Origin: Solen grandis
Taxonomy: Eukaryota; Mollusca; Bivalvia; Adapedonta; Solenidae
Assembly: GCA_021229015.1 (NCBI GenBank)
Contig: CM037782.1
Span: 36,610,038-36,674,037 of the forward strand
DNA length: 64,000 nucleotides
Reading direction: 5' to 3'
Each line of letters starts with the position of its first letter. Position 1 is the stretch's first letter. The notes beneath the pieces are model-generated. The model had not been told where the DNA came from, searched no databases, and saw only the letters and a list, made by a program, of their open reading frames with translations. This document shows positions 12,560 to 24,082 of the stretch, one piece after another. The position numbers and the translations under genes are program-made.

Positions 12560-14044
12560 AAAAAAAAACTAGAGTTGCATCCGCAACATCATCGGTTTTC
12601 TCACTTAGATAAGCTTCATACAATGCTATTGTTACTTCTTCTATCACTCCTTTCACTTTTTTATATGAAATTGTACCTCTTTTTTATAAAGCTAAATAAA
12701 CTGTGTCCTACATTTGTAAAACAACCAATAAAGGTTAACATCATCCCGGCCGTGGTATACAGACACGTATGGCCAATACACTGAGAACTATACACACCCC
12801 CAGTTCACCAGTACAGGTAGACCAGCATTAGACTGCAGGAAAGTCACTTGACCGCGAGTTGTTTACATCATCCCAGCTACGCTGTGGTCAAATGGCCAAT
12901 AATACACTGAGAAATATACACACCCCAGTACAAGGAAGATAAGCGTTGGACTGAAATATTTTAAAAATTGGGCTTTCGCTACGTATGGGAAATCTAACAT
13001 AACTCGACCATTTTTTACCCGATCTTCAAAAACTGCATATCGTTAGAAAGGTAAATAAACATTCTATAAATCTGATAATAAAATTATAATGATATGTGAT
13101 TAACCTCTGAGATAAATGCAGAAAACCACTGTGTGTACCTATAATTGAGTTTTTTTCATAATTATTTTTTTCATTTGATGTCTGACTTTTAAAATTTTGG
13201 TACCGTTAGAAAGGTCTCTTAAAGCATAACATTTTATACCCGTTATGTCTCGATAGAATATTTACCGTTTTTGAGCTATATGAGGTCAAAGAAAAAATCG
13301 ATATTGCTGATATGACCTTGACCTTTACTACCTTTTATTATTTTAAAGTATAAGCTGATTAAGAACATCATACTGCACATTCAGTGAAAATTTCATGAAA
13401 ATCGAACAAGAAATAAATACAGGAGAACGAAAAAACATGAAAAAATGACGAAAAATGAAATATTTTAAAAACTTGAAATTTTTATTTTTTCCGTATTCAG
13501 TGATCTTTGAACGCCTCTAGCGGATAAACGGTGCATTTCCTGAAATTGCCACACTATATATTTTGTGCGGCTAGGTCTTGCGAATCTGTTTAAACAAACA
13601 AAATTCTTCTATCTTATCAAAGTCGGCCAATATTTCTGTTTAAAGGGACCTACCATATTTTCTCTTAAAAAACGCGTTATTTCCAAGATTCGAACTTTGG
13701 TCCCCTCCTGAACAGGAAATGATATCTTTTTTGAACTTCTAGACCTATATATTTTGTTGGGGTGCCAATAAGGAACAGAATAAAAAAAACCGTATCTAAA
13801 TCCGACTTTGGATTTTGGAGATTTTTCAATACAATCAATTACATAATAAACGCCACCTAGCGGCACAATGGGAGACAAATCTGAAAAAATGGCTCCTAAG
13901 GATCTAAGTCAGGACAATGTGAATAAGTGTTAAAAATTTCATGGTCGTAGCTTAATCCTACGTTACTGTAGGCTCGGGACAAATTTTTGACAGAAGAAGA
14001 AAAATAAAAAAAAAAAAAATGACAAATAAACACAACGAGAACAA

Positions 14045-14143
14045 TAGGTTTTCGCACTTCGCAGTTGTGCGAAAACCTAAAAATGACAAATAAACACAAC
14101 GAGAACAATAGGTTTTCGCACTTCGCAGTTGTGCGAAAACCTA
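14045..14143. repeat. Duplicated terminal hairpin at array end
   Basis: The same 35-nt hairpin occurs at 14045-14079 and again at 14109-14143. It is part of a 64-bp direct duplication that also includes the preceding ATGACAAATAAACACAACG segment. The array stops directly after the second copy. Confidence 0.88.
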
Positions 14144-14926
14144 AAAATGTGACATAGGCCTTGTAAAATCCGAAATCCGTCAAGCATATAAACACTATAA
14201 CAATGCTGCATAAATACTCTTAGACTTTGAAATTACACAAGTTATTCCGTGTGTGTTTGTAGATTTAATGAATTAACAGTGACGTATCTGTTCTACGCGA
14301 CAGTCACAAATTTTCGAAATACGCTTATAATATAAATTTACTTTCTTCAGTGCGATGTTTAAGAATAATAAAATGATTATATAAAATGCCTATTATATAT
14401 TAATCATTATATTGTATGTTGGTCACGTCCCTAGTGGCTTTGTTTTTGACAAAGTAATAATAGTGTTAATAATCATTTATTACTTTAAATCGATGGACGC
14501 ATTTATTCGTTTAAGTATTATCTTTCGCTTTGTCGAGCACGTTAATGTGTAAACTGATAAAGTTAGCACAAAGTTAAAATTAAAAGACTCATTAATACAA
14601 TATATATTTCATGTTTGATTTTTTTATTTTGTCTCCCTCTCTCTCTCTTTTAAGGAACATGTAAGTATGACGATTCAATTTAAAATTATGAGAATTATTG
14701 TAATAAACAGTACCCTAGAGGAAATTTATCTTTTATATTCTTATCAACTAAATAGTAAAAAGAAAAAAAGTAAGTAACACATATATACTTTTAAAAGATT
14801 TGTATCTGGCTACGAAAACAATACAACTTACATGCAAAGTACGAAATTAAAAACACAAAGTAAGGGTAAGGACCAATGAAATCATTCATTTTCCGTAAAC
14901 AATAAGATAAACCATAGCTTGCAGAG
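14144..14926. other. Spacer between array and right inverted arm
   Basis: AT-rich sequence with a short (CT)n run near 14632-14650. No coding exon, SINE or tandem-core element recognised. Confidence 0.5.
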
Positions 14927-15057
14927 AGCCTGCCTGTGGTAAATGCAGAGTCTGTCTGTGCTTCAAAAAGTCATGTGCAGAGAGACCTCCCGTGCAACGA
15001 CAAAACAGAAAGTAGGGGGGTTTCAATAAAATTTACATTAAAATCGGCCATGTTATC
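14927..15057 (-). repeat. Right arm of long inverted repeat
   Basis: Reverse complement of 6114-6255; GCAGAGAGCCTGCCTGTGG, GAGAGACCTCCCGTGCAACG and AAAATCGGCCATGTTATC are shared landmarks. Together the arms enclose ~8.9 kb. A shorter echo (CAGAGAGCCTGCC) lies at about 15380, outside the arm. Confidence 0.8.
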
Positions 15058-15616
15058 GGTATCTTCTTGAGTAATATACTGAAAAGAATACACTCGATGG
15101 TCATATTATAGACATGAAGCAATAACCCGCTGAAGTCAGTAGAAAGTGCCGGGTTTGTGTTCCATGTTGGTGCATCACTTAACTGTTTGGCCGAGTTTCA
15201 GGTCGCAGTCGCTGATTATTGAAAAGTTTACACGCATATATATAGCTAAGATACTCTAATATTCCGTGCAATACTTAATATTGAGCAACTCACCTTTGAT
15301 AAGTGACCACTGGTCTGTTACTTTCCCTTCCGTCCAGCGTTTGCTAGTGTTTATGGCAGGGAATGACCGGTGCGAACGCAGAGAGCCTGCCGATATAGCG
15401 ATTTCTGCAGAAAGCTCGCCGATATGATGGTTATGCACCGTGAGTAAAGAAGAATACCCCCCCCCCCCCCTGAAAAACAACATTGAATCCCTATATGAAA
15501 CCGAAGGACCCTGCCTGGAAAATCTTGGCAAGAAATGGTAATTTTCTTAGTTGGTCAACATATCCCTGTCGGATTCCCCCCTCTTTCTCAAATCTCTAAA
15601 CAGCAGGTTTATTCTA
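15058..15616. other. Noncoding stretch with C14 homopolymer
   Basis: Contains the CAGAGAGCCTGCC echo near 15380 and an uninterrupted run of 14 C at 15457-15470. Nothing else recognised. Confidence 0.45.
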
Positions 15617-16366
15617 AGCTCACCAGAGTACATGAGCTATTGTAATCACCCTGCATCCATCATCCGTCGTCGTCCGTCGTCAACAATTTTTGCTTTAAAT
15701 GACATCTCTGAAACAAGTCATGTCCTGAGTAATATATTATACAAATATCTTCAGAGTTACCTGTGTGACAGTTCTGGGATGGACGGACAAAGGCAAATCT
15801 ATGTGCCTCACTTTTTAGGGGGGGGGGGGGGGTATAAATACACCCAGGTGCACAAGTTCATGTCCTGAAAAATATATTCATAAAGACCCTGAAGTACAAA
15901 TACTTTCAAAGTTACATGCGTCACAAGCATACAATTAAAATTCCATATTTTTCAAAAACAAAGGCCCATAACTCTGTCAACTTTAAAGAAGGTTCGATGA
16001 AAATACCCCGGTGCACAAGTTCATGTTCTGAATATATATCCATGATGTATCAAGTCTATAGAACAAATACTTTCGGAGTTATGCGTATCACAAAGTTTCG
16101 GGACGGACGTACGTACGTGCGGACGGACAAAGGCAAATATGTATGTAAAAAAAACTTCATCTTCTCCTCTTAAACCAATGGTCAAGATTACATGATTCCT
16201 AAAATAAAGTTGATCCTATGAAAAACATGGCCTCCAAATGATTTGACTAACTTAAGATTTGTTTGCATCTGAACATCAATATGGTTGCTGCTGGAAGTAG
16301 TAATATAATTAAATGAGTTTATGTACTCTAGTGAGCGATCTAGGGCCACCAAAACCCTCTTGTTAA
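15617..16366 (-). repeat. Modular hairpin-ended element, reverse orientation
   Basis: Begins with an AGCTCACC...GAGCT motif and the CGTCGTCCGTCGTCAAC segment typical of one end of these elements, and finishes with GTGAGCGATCTAGGGCC...CCCTCTTGTT, the other end. The core has repeated CAAGTTCATGTCCTGA phrases at ~170-bp spacing. Includes an uninterrupted G15 run at 15818-15832. ORFs here are shadows. Confidence 0.65.
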
Positions 16367-17095
16367 ATTAGATTCCATCTCCGTAGGGGACATAAAAAAA
16401 TTCGGTCTGTGCGTCCGTCCGTCACACCTAATGGTTCACCTTTGCGGTTAAGCTTTTTTCTATGAAGATGACTTCACATCTTTATGAAACTAGGTACACA
16501 TGTCCGTCATGATATAATCCATTTAATATTTATCCAAATTTATGGCTGTGACATATTTCACGGTTGGATGAACATTGTAAAATTTGGAGTTTTGTCTTAG
16601 GTTTTCCTTTGCGTTTAAACCTTTTTTCTATGAAAATGACTTAACATCTTGATGAAACTAAGTACACATGTACATCATGGTATGATCTATTTAATATTCA
16701 TGCACCTTAATGGCTGTGACATTTTTCATGGTTAAACATGGTAAAATTGACTGTTCTGTATTTGTGTTTAAACCTTTCTAAACTTTAAAAGTCATGAAGA
16801 TGACTTTACATCTTCCTGAAACTTGACATACATGTACATCATATTATGGACTGGTACTATTTAAGTGTATGGCTGTGACCTTGAAAACTTTATTATTCTG
16901 CCAAGTGTTTACCTCTGTGTTTAAGCTTCTTTTCTTTAAAGGTAAATTCACATCATCATGAAACTTCGTACAAATGTACATCATTATATAAACTTTTAAA
17001 AATACAAGCACATATTTGGTTTGACCATATCCCGGCAAGGCATTAGTGTCAAAAGGACAAATTGCTGAACAAGAAGTTTTGTCATTTTTTCTTGT
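16367..17095. repeat. Four-unit diverged tandem repeat (~165 bp)
   Basis: Four diverged units recognised by CTATGAAGATGACTTCACAT and TACACATGTACATCATG, starting near 16440, 16610, 16770 and 16925. A CGTCCGTCCGTCAC phrase precedes them and AAGAAGTTTTGTC...TTCTTGTT closes the block. Confidence 0.65.
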
Positions 17096-17600
17096 TCACG
17101 ACGATTTCCGCATTAATCTTGTAACTGATTGTTTTTATTACATTTTGAATTCTTAGTTTTACTTCTATTTCGTTGCTAGGGTGTTCCTCTATAATGTGCT
17201 TAATTGTTATTTAAAATTAGTCCTTGTCTTGGGCACTGTACTTAGTTTTATTTGTACTTCACGTATATGAAATGTATTTTTTTTAAAAATTACTGAAATA
17301 TTTAATGGGATCAGAAAAAACAATGAAAATCGCAGACTCATTTTGAATAATTGTTATCATGAACAGTAGTGAACATTGCAACCATGTGCACACATCCTAG
17401 TGCCGAATAAAGCAATATTTAATTTTTCAAAACTAAATGTGCTGAACTCGATGATATCGAGGAAACAGAAAGTATCATTTTGGGATGAATTAACGGCAAA
17501 CTATTCCATCTCACGGCGATTAACACCTTCAAATTTTGAAATAAACACTTAGTAAACAGTAGGAAAGATCTACGTCATATTATAAGAGTCAGTTTATTGG
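17096..17600. other. AT-rich, nothing recognised
   Basis: No exon-like or repeat signal beyond AT-rich sequence. Confidence 0.4.
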
Positions 17601-17762
17601 AATGTAAAACGACCTTTGTTATTAAGCAATAATTTCATAAACAATACATTTGATGACACCCGTTTAAAACTTCAACGACTGCCAGGACTAAATTTTCGTA
17701 CGACTATCCCCCAGTACACTTACTCCACAAATAAAGATATACCCAGTACAAATATTGGGCTG

Positions 17763-18275
17763 AAACTGTGGCCTCTAGAGTGTTCACAAGGATTTTCAAA
17801 GATTTGACCTGGTGACCTAGTTTTTAACTTCACCTGACCCATTTTCGAACTCATCCGAGATATCATGTAGACATGCACAGGTGCTTAGATGAGCTAAAAA
17901 CCTTGTGAACACTCTAGAGGCCACAGTTTGAGGTTTACCTTAATTAGACTTAGAATGTTTGTTTACATTTAATCTCAGATAAATTCAAAACTGGGCCACA
18001 TGGGGTCAAAAAGTAGATCACCAGGGCAAAGTTTAGAAAAAATTTATGAACACTCTACAGGCCTACATTTTTGTCCCAGTCTTCATTAAACTTGATAAAA
18101 ATAATGACTGCATGAATTCCCAGTTAAGAGCAAATTCAGGTAGGATCAAAATTTAGGTCACTTAGTCAAATGTTAGAAAAAACACTTTAGATGCCACATT
18201 TTTTTTCATCATGCCTAACACAGCAATCTTACTCAGGTGAGCGACACAGGGTCATCTTGGTCCTCTTGTTTAAGT
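17763..18275. repeat. Head-to-head pair of modular element fragments
   Basis: A 29-bp perfect inverted repeat (17763-17791 and 17901-17929; ...GGCCTCTAGAGTGTTCACAA...) flanks a fragment that ends in GATGAGCTAAAAA at 17900. From 17901 the same element family runs in reverse to CTCAGGTGAGCGACACAGGG...CCTCTTGTTT at about 18275. Two elements therefore abut in opposite orientation. Confidence 0.75.
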
Positions 18276-20756
18276 TATTTTGTAAAGTTAAAGAGGGTCA
18301 ATGCTCCAAGAAAGATACATTTTTTTTATATAACTTATATGTCAAAGGGCAGTCAATATTCATAGAAAGGCAATTTAAATAAGGAAATTAAAAAAAAATA
18401 GTGTCATGCGGACGACGAACATTTTGTCGGAATTGTCATATGTCTTAGACTCTTGTGATTTTTTTTGATAAGACAGAAAAGGTAAATGACTCAGTAGTCT
18501 ACATCAAATTCAGTTTTCAAATTTATGATACGTATTTACTGAAAGATGAAAATTGTGTAAAGCCACAGTTACCTAATATTTTCAGTCTCGACATGCATTC
18601 TGTGTGTGTTTATGTTTGTCTTTGATAAGCTTTATTTCGTATCGCTGTTTTGTCATATTTATATCAACAATAAGTATATGTAAAAATAAAATGAACTTAT
18701 TTCCGTCAGATGTTCTAAAAAATCTAAAAGGTCTGACTGCTTAGTAATCTATTTTCCCCCAGCAGTCGGTTTATTAAACTTTCTGCGTATCTCTAGCATT
18801 TAATACATTTACAATTTATTCTTAACAAGAAAGTAACTTGATGCAATGTTTGCTTGACAGTTTCCAACTCATTAATGAAGAAGATATTTTCGAAATAAAT
18901 ACACAATCAAGATATGTATACGGTATACGTAGTTCATATATGTTTATATTCCAGATATCGATATATTAATAAATTTCCTGTCACACTTAATACGAAATGT
19001 TACTAATAAACACACCCTTTGCTTATAAGTATAGTTCAAATGAAGAAAATTATATTGCATAATTTTATTGTTCTTTCCCATGGGAAGGAACATCTATAGT
19101 CATACATTTCAACTTGACAGTTTCAGATTCGCTTCCTGCGGATATGTTATCCCGCTTAGTATCTGATTTGCCTCATGATACCTACGATGAGACGGGATCC
19201 AATCGGAAATGACGTGATAGCAGAAACCGCCATTTATTGACGTGTTTTTGATGACGTGTTGGTTTTCTGTTAAGTTATCAGCAAATCAGTGGCGGATCAG
19301 GTGATATTAACTATAAACGTGATATCACGTGATGTGCGCCATTTATACGCCATTTTATCGACCATTTTTAGTCAGTCTAGCAGGTGCGTGCAGGTTTAAA
19401 TTACAGCTTCGTGTTGTCCCGATTAAGAAAACACGATATCAGCCTAAATTGAACTTAGCCCTATTAAAGTCCTTGAATTTCTTGCTTCATTTCCTGTGCT
19501 ACCATGACTTAAAGAAAAAAAAAAGCATAAGATAGTTTTGACTTGGCGAGAAATGTTCAACCACCTACAGTTTGTCCTTTTCGTACTCTAAGGTTATCCC
19601 TTCCATATGCAAATGCTGAAAAACGGCTTTCACTTCATACTTCATAATTTAGAAATGCCATGGAAGGAAATTTTGGTAGGCTAAAACTTGTTGATTACAT
19701 CTAGCGTCAAACCATAATAGATACATAAAACTATTTGAAAAGGTTAATAACATTAGTATGACATTCACTTCTCTGACGTCTGTCTGTCCGTCACGCTTCT
19801 TTCATCCATTGACACATGTGTTCCAAGGAACACTTTTTTCTTTTTCTTCATTTTTTTTTCAGTATGACCAAAAATCAGTTTTAAAAGTACTACATATTTT
19901 GTTAAAAATGAATTTAACAATTCATGATCCACAATTTGTTTTGTTAGTTGTAAATGTGACACCATGGACACCTGCATGTAACATTTAAAATGCTATAACG
20001 CATTAAAAACAATTCGGTGTTTTCTATGCTATTCAAAATATATCGTGACACAAGAAGTAGAAACGACACATACGAGCAATCATGCCAGAAAACTCTTCAA
20101 TAGGGAATACCGCCTCGCTGTCATTTCTGACAATTGAAAGTACGAAATACTGACAAACACTGTCCAATGATTCATCCTGTTAGAGACTGATTTGTAGAAG
20201 GATGGCTGGCTTAATTGACTGACATTTTTTCCCCAGAAATATGCAATATGCAATTTTGAAACTTTCCGATGCTTTATTAAATTAATGTTAAAGCCAGGCT
20301 AAGCATAACTCATGTAAACTGCCTGCACAACGTTGTTAAATGTGAAAATTCTAACTTTAAAAGCTTCACAAACTTTTCATTGTATTTATTTGTACTAAGC
20401 ACGCTTTATCCTTAAACATGTATATTCATTTTTCAGCATCACTAGAAATACGCAGAACTAGTTCTTGAGTGACAAACACACGGAGAAATTATGAGGTTAA
20501 GCGTTGAAATAAATACTAGATTTTATTCTTTTGATATTTTCAAACAATCCTATTTTATATTCATAAGAAGTGTGTTTATTTTGAATACTATATTTTGAAA
20601 ACGACCATAAGAAATGGAAAATGCTAGAAATAAAAACCCTTAACACTGGGTCTAAATTCCGATTTCTGTTTTTATTATGTGAGTATTGTAATATTGAATA
20701 TCAATATTTCCTAGCACAGACACGTATCGCTGAATTTCGATCGAAATAATTGAAAG
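18276..20756. other. Mostly unique noncoding DNA
   Basis: About 2.5 kb without a recognised repeat. A slightly more GC-rich patch at 19140-19400 contains several CGCCATTTAT and TGACGTG phrases (CRE-like half sites) that could be a promoter, but I find no exon beside it. ORFs up to 76 codons look random. Confidence 0.4.
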
Positions 20757-21113
20757 CACATATCTGCAAGTAGTATAAGCCCCACTTTCACGTCAAGAAC
20801 TAGGCCAAACTTGACCCTATAGAGTGTAAACGAGGATGACGTAGTTCTATTTATAGGTACGGGCGGTCGTGCTACTGTTTTTTGGAGCTCATTTAGGGTA
20901 CAGCGCATGCGTAGCTGACCAGCTAGAAGCAGCAGTATAAAAAGGGTATGGCGGACACTTCGTTATTTATTCATTTATTTTAGATTCCCAACAAAATACT
21001 GACATAGTTCTCGACCCTAGAAGGATTATTAAAAATACGGATGATTAACTAAATAGAAAACTATAAAAGCAATTTAGTAAAATATTCTTTATACAAAAAA
21101 CAAACAGCCGTTA
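20757..21113 (+). repeat. Dispersed repeat with promoter-like motifs, copy 1
   Basis: Shares ~355 bp with 51978-52342 in the same orientation, for example CTATAGAGTGTAAACGAGGA and GCTAGAAGCAGCAGTATAAA. It holds, in order, a GCGCATGCG NRF1-like palindrome (about 20901), the AGCAGCAG phrase and a good TATA box TATAAAAAGG (about 20936) followed by ATGGCGGACACTTCG. This order suggests a Pol II promoter of a retroelement (LTR or 5' UTR). It is followed by no ORF, so it is probably a solo copy. Confidence 0.7.
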
Positions 21114-21425
21114 ATAGTTCCCCGGTCCTCAGCGAAATGACCGTTCCTATTTTAACTCGCTCAAGGTATTTCACAATCGCACCGAGACGTGTCTAAAACC
21201 CGTCGACCTTAATGAAGGGTCATATAAGGTAGCTTCGTGTCAGACGGTCCCTTGCAAGGGATCTCTCCAGGAGATGACCATCTTATTTATCTCTTAAACG
21301 GAGTCACGGGTCAAAATACGCAGGTCCGCATTCTTTTCGGGATTCACGTAAGGTCGGCTCGTGTCAGACAGGATCGTGCTAGGGTTCTCCCTGTGGGTGA
21401 ACTAATTAGTAGGGTCAAGTAACAG
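21114..21425. repeat. GC-rich imperfect tandem pair
   Basis: Two related segments, (A/T)AAGGTAGCTTCGTGTCAGACGG at about 21227 and GTAAGGTCGGCTCGTGTCAGAC at about 21348, lie ~120 bp apart, each followed by a short inverted motif. GC content is higher than in the flanks. It directly follows the promoter-like repeat and could be its downstream part, which copy 2 lacks. Confidence 0.5.
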
Positions 21426-21576
21426 TAAAAGAAAATTAACCGTGCCGATAATGTATGCTTAGAAAGATCTTCGTTTTGAGGTATAAATCTGATAATCAGT
21501 TGCACAAATGAAAATGTACAACCATGATATAAAAAAACTAGAACTACTTCTACTTTGTCACTAACATCTTCTATTC

Positions 21577-21655
21577 ATACTACCATCACCACAACCACCA
21601 CTATTATTATCATTAAAACTGCTACTACTTCCACTACTACCACCAACCCAACACT
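21577..21655. repeat. Short degenerate ACN triplet repeat
   Basis: CAC/CAT/ACT triplets in an irregular run; low complexity. Confidence 0.7.
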
Positions 21656-22239
21656 ATAACAACTAGATTTCATTCGTTGATACGAATGCTAGGACATTCT
21701 GCTACATTTGTCAAACACTAAAAGCGAAAAAGGTAAAAAAGGATATCAAATTCCTGCCTTTAACTTTCTTTTGTTAGGCCATAACTTCCATAAGCTTTGA
21801 AAAATAAGCCGTTTAACCTGGAGGATATGGCAAAAGTAACAGAAAATCATTTTTTTATATCAATTTCATTTAGCTTGACCTATTTCTATAATCTTTGTAC
21901 TAAAACAAATGTATTGAAAATGCCTACAAATCCGATTTATAGGTTTTATAGATTTATAGATATATAGGTTAACCTTTATAGGTTTTCAAGATATAAGCAA
22001 TGATGACCTTGAACTTAATATTTTTCCGGAAATGAAAGTGGCATTGTTCCATAGGTTCAAATGCTGCACTTTCAGTAAATATTCATGCAAATCAAACAAA
22101 AATTAAGGCCTACAGTATTTAAAAACCGTTTAATTTCAATTAAAAAACTTTGGCCTTATGAGTTACATGATTTCATATGACGTTCATCTTCAGAAAGTAA
22201 AGAAGACTTGGAGACTTTAAATTTTTTTTTTATCTAAAA

Positions 22240-23230
22240 TTAAAATTTTTTTTAAAACTGGAGCGTTACATACATATCTGTGAATTTTATGAAACTCTGT
22301 CCAGAAATAGTCTGTAGACCGCGTACAAACTTGTCAAACGTCAAGTTTGATGTCATATGACGTCATAGGCATAATAAAATCTATGAATTGAAACATTCAG
22401 TATCTTAAATATATTTTCATACCCCCGGGACCTTTGCAACATATAAAAATTAACGTGTAGACATCAGAAATTCTTTTTGACCTTATGACGTCATATAACA
22501 TCAAATGACGTTCGTCCTCACATAATAGTAAGAAGTCTTAGAGACTAATATCATAGAATCATTGCCTTTTCGAATTTCGAAAACCGGACACTGGTTTACA
22601 CAACTAGAGCATTACATATACATTCTCTGAAATTTTGATGAAAATCGGTCCAGAAATAATGGCTGTAGACCTCGTAAAACCTTTTTGTCCTGACGTCAAA
22701 TCCGACGTTATAAGACGGGACATTAATATGAAATATACTGCATTCAAAAGATCTTGCGTTGATATTTATGCCATTACATTTCCATGGTCCTGGAACTTTA
22801 CAACATATTTGAATTAACGTGTCGATATCAGAAATTCTTTTTGACCTTATGACATCATATGACGTCAAATGATATTCATATTTACAGAATGTAAAGCACA
22901 CTTAGCTTTCTAGCTCATCTGGAAGCGATTTTATACGCATTTAAAATTTGACGTCAATGGTTCGAATCTTGGATTCGCTAAGAATCATTGCCTTTTCGAA
23001 TTTCGAAAAACGGACACGGCATGCACAACAAGAGCCTCACATACACATTCTGTGAAATTTTGATATAAATCGGTCCAGAATAATGGCGCTTAGACCGCGT
23101 ACAAACTTTTCACTGACATCAAATCTGACGTTATATATATGAATATGATATTCATTGCATCCCAAAGCTCATGGTTTGAAATATATGCCATAAAATGTTC
23201 ATTGTCCTGGGCCAATGGTAACACATCGAA
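22240..23230. repeat. Three-unit tandem repeat with CRE-like palindromes
   Basis: Three diverged units of ~350-425 bp are marked by GTCCAGAAATA...GTAGACC near 22298, 22649 and 23072. Each contains TGACGTCATATGACGTCA-like stretches (TATGACGTCA repeated), near-perfect CRE half or full sites. Short ORFs on both strands are by-products. A CTAGCTCATCTGG...GGTTCGAATC segment at 22911-22972 loosely resembles a tRNA A box/B box pair but does not fold well. Confidence 0.65.
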
Positions 23231-23283
23231 ATTAATACAAATATATGAGGAAGAAAAAAGAAAATAATAATAAGAAGAATAAA

Positions 23284-23740
23284 ACAAGAGGGCCATCATG
23301 GCTCTAATCGCTCACCTGGTATCATGAGGCTATGTAAATTCAAGTGACCCCGGGGGCAGGGCCAATTTTGACCCAAGGGCCATGATTTGAACAAACTTGG
23401 TAGAGGTCTATTAGCCAAAATACATACCAAATGTTACATACCAAAAATCTAAACTTTTTAAAAAAAATTCAACTTTTTTTTCCTATTTTGACCCCAGGGT
23501 CATGATTTGAACAAACTTGGTAGAGATCCACTAGACAATGCTGCACACCAAATATCTAAACTCCAGGCTTTGTGGTTTCTGAGAAGAAGATTTTTAAGTT
23601 TTTCCGCTACTACCTATGTTAAATCAAGTGACCCCTTGGGCGGGGCCAATTTTAACACCAGGGTCATGATTTGAACGAACTTGGTAGAGATTCACTAGAC
23701 AATGCTGCACACCAAATATCTAAACTTCAGGCCTTGTGGT
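23284..23740 (+). repeat. Modular hairpin-ended element, 'GGGGTCAAAATTGG' core
   Basis: Starts ACAAGAGGGCCATCATGGCTC...CGCTCACCTGGTATCATGA, then ~2.5 units of the core seen (in reverse) at 31517-32790: CAAGTGACCCC...GGGCCAATTTTGACCC...CATGATTTGAACAAACTTGG. It runs straight into a triplet repeat, so its far end is lost. Confidence 0.8.
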
Positions 23741-24082
23741 TTCTATTATTACTACTATTACAACTTCTACCACGACCACAACCACTATTCTATTACTACT
23801 TAAACCAGCACCACAACCACACCACCACCACCTCAACCACACCACCACAACATCATCACAACCCCAAAACCCCCCACAACCATCCCAAAACATTACAACA
23901 CTTCACACATACCACAATCATCACCACCACTATTACTACTACTGCTCCTTCAACTAAAACCACCAGCATCATCACCATTTCTACTACTATAACTACTACT
24001 ATTACCACTAGCATCATCAACACTACTATTACTACTACTACCACCATTTTCCTTCCTTATTACTACAACTACTAGCATCATT
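23741..24082. repeat. Long ACT/ACC/ATC trinucleotide-rich tract
   Basis: About 340 bp of interrupted pyrimidine-rich triplets (ACTACT, CCACCA, CATCAT). It produces spurious Thr/His- and Val-rich ORFs on both strands (134 and 73 codons on the plus strand); these are not genes. Confidence 0.9.

Larger units (their letters stand above)
6783..14143 (+). repeat. Five-copy tandem array of a ~1.45-kb unit
   Basis: Units begin at ACTAGAGTTGCATCCGCAAC at 6783, 8225, 9731, 11179 and 12568 (spacings 1442, 1506, 1448 and 1389). They are nearly identical over long stretches, so duplication is recent or the array is homogenised. Unit 4 lacks ~120 bp between two direct copies of a CCAATA...ACACTGAGA motif; unit 3 has a rearranged version of the same place. 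Some unit ends carry a 35-nt hairpin (12525-12559, 14045-14079, 14109-14143). Minus-strand ORFs of 66-89 codons (MSPIVPLGGVYYVIDCIE...) recur in four of the five units because the units are copies; I see no domain in them. Candidate: head-to-tail non-autonomous Helitron/Helentron-like elements, or a long satellite. Confidence 0.9.

Noticed and set aside
7891..13878. Recurrent minus-strand ORF (66-89 codons, MSPIVPLGG...) and plus-strand ORF (69-79 codons, MHPQHHRFSH...) in the array units
   Set aside because: They recur only because the units are copies; each is interrupted by small indels in one or more units and contains no recognisable domain. The plus-strand ORF resembles a hydrophobic peptide by chance of T-rich sequence.
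22905..22982. Possible tRNA (CTAGCTCATCTGG ... GGTTCGAATC)
   Set aside because: A- and B-box-like words are present, but the T stem has mismatches and no acceptor stem closes it.
23671..24075. 134-codon plus-strand ORF rich in Thr and His, and Val-rich minus-strand ORFs
   Set aside because: They are translations of an ACT/ACC/ATC triplet repeat; no domain, splice signals or codon bias typical of a gene.
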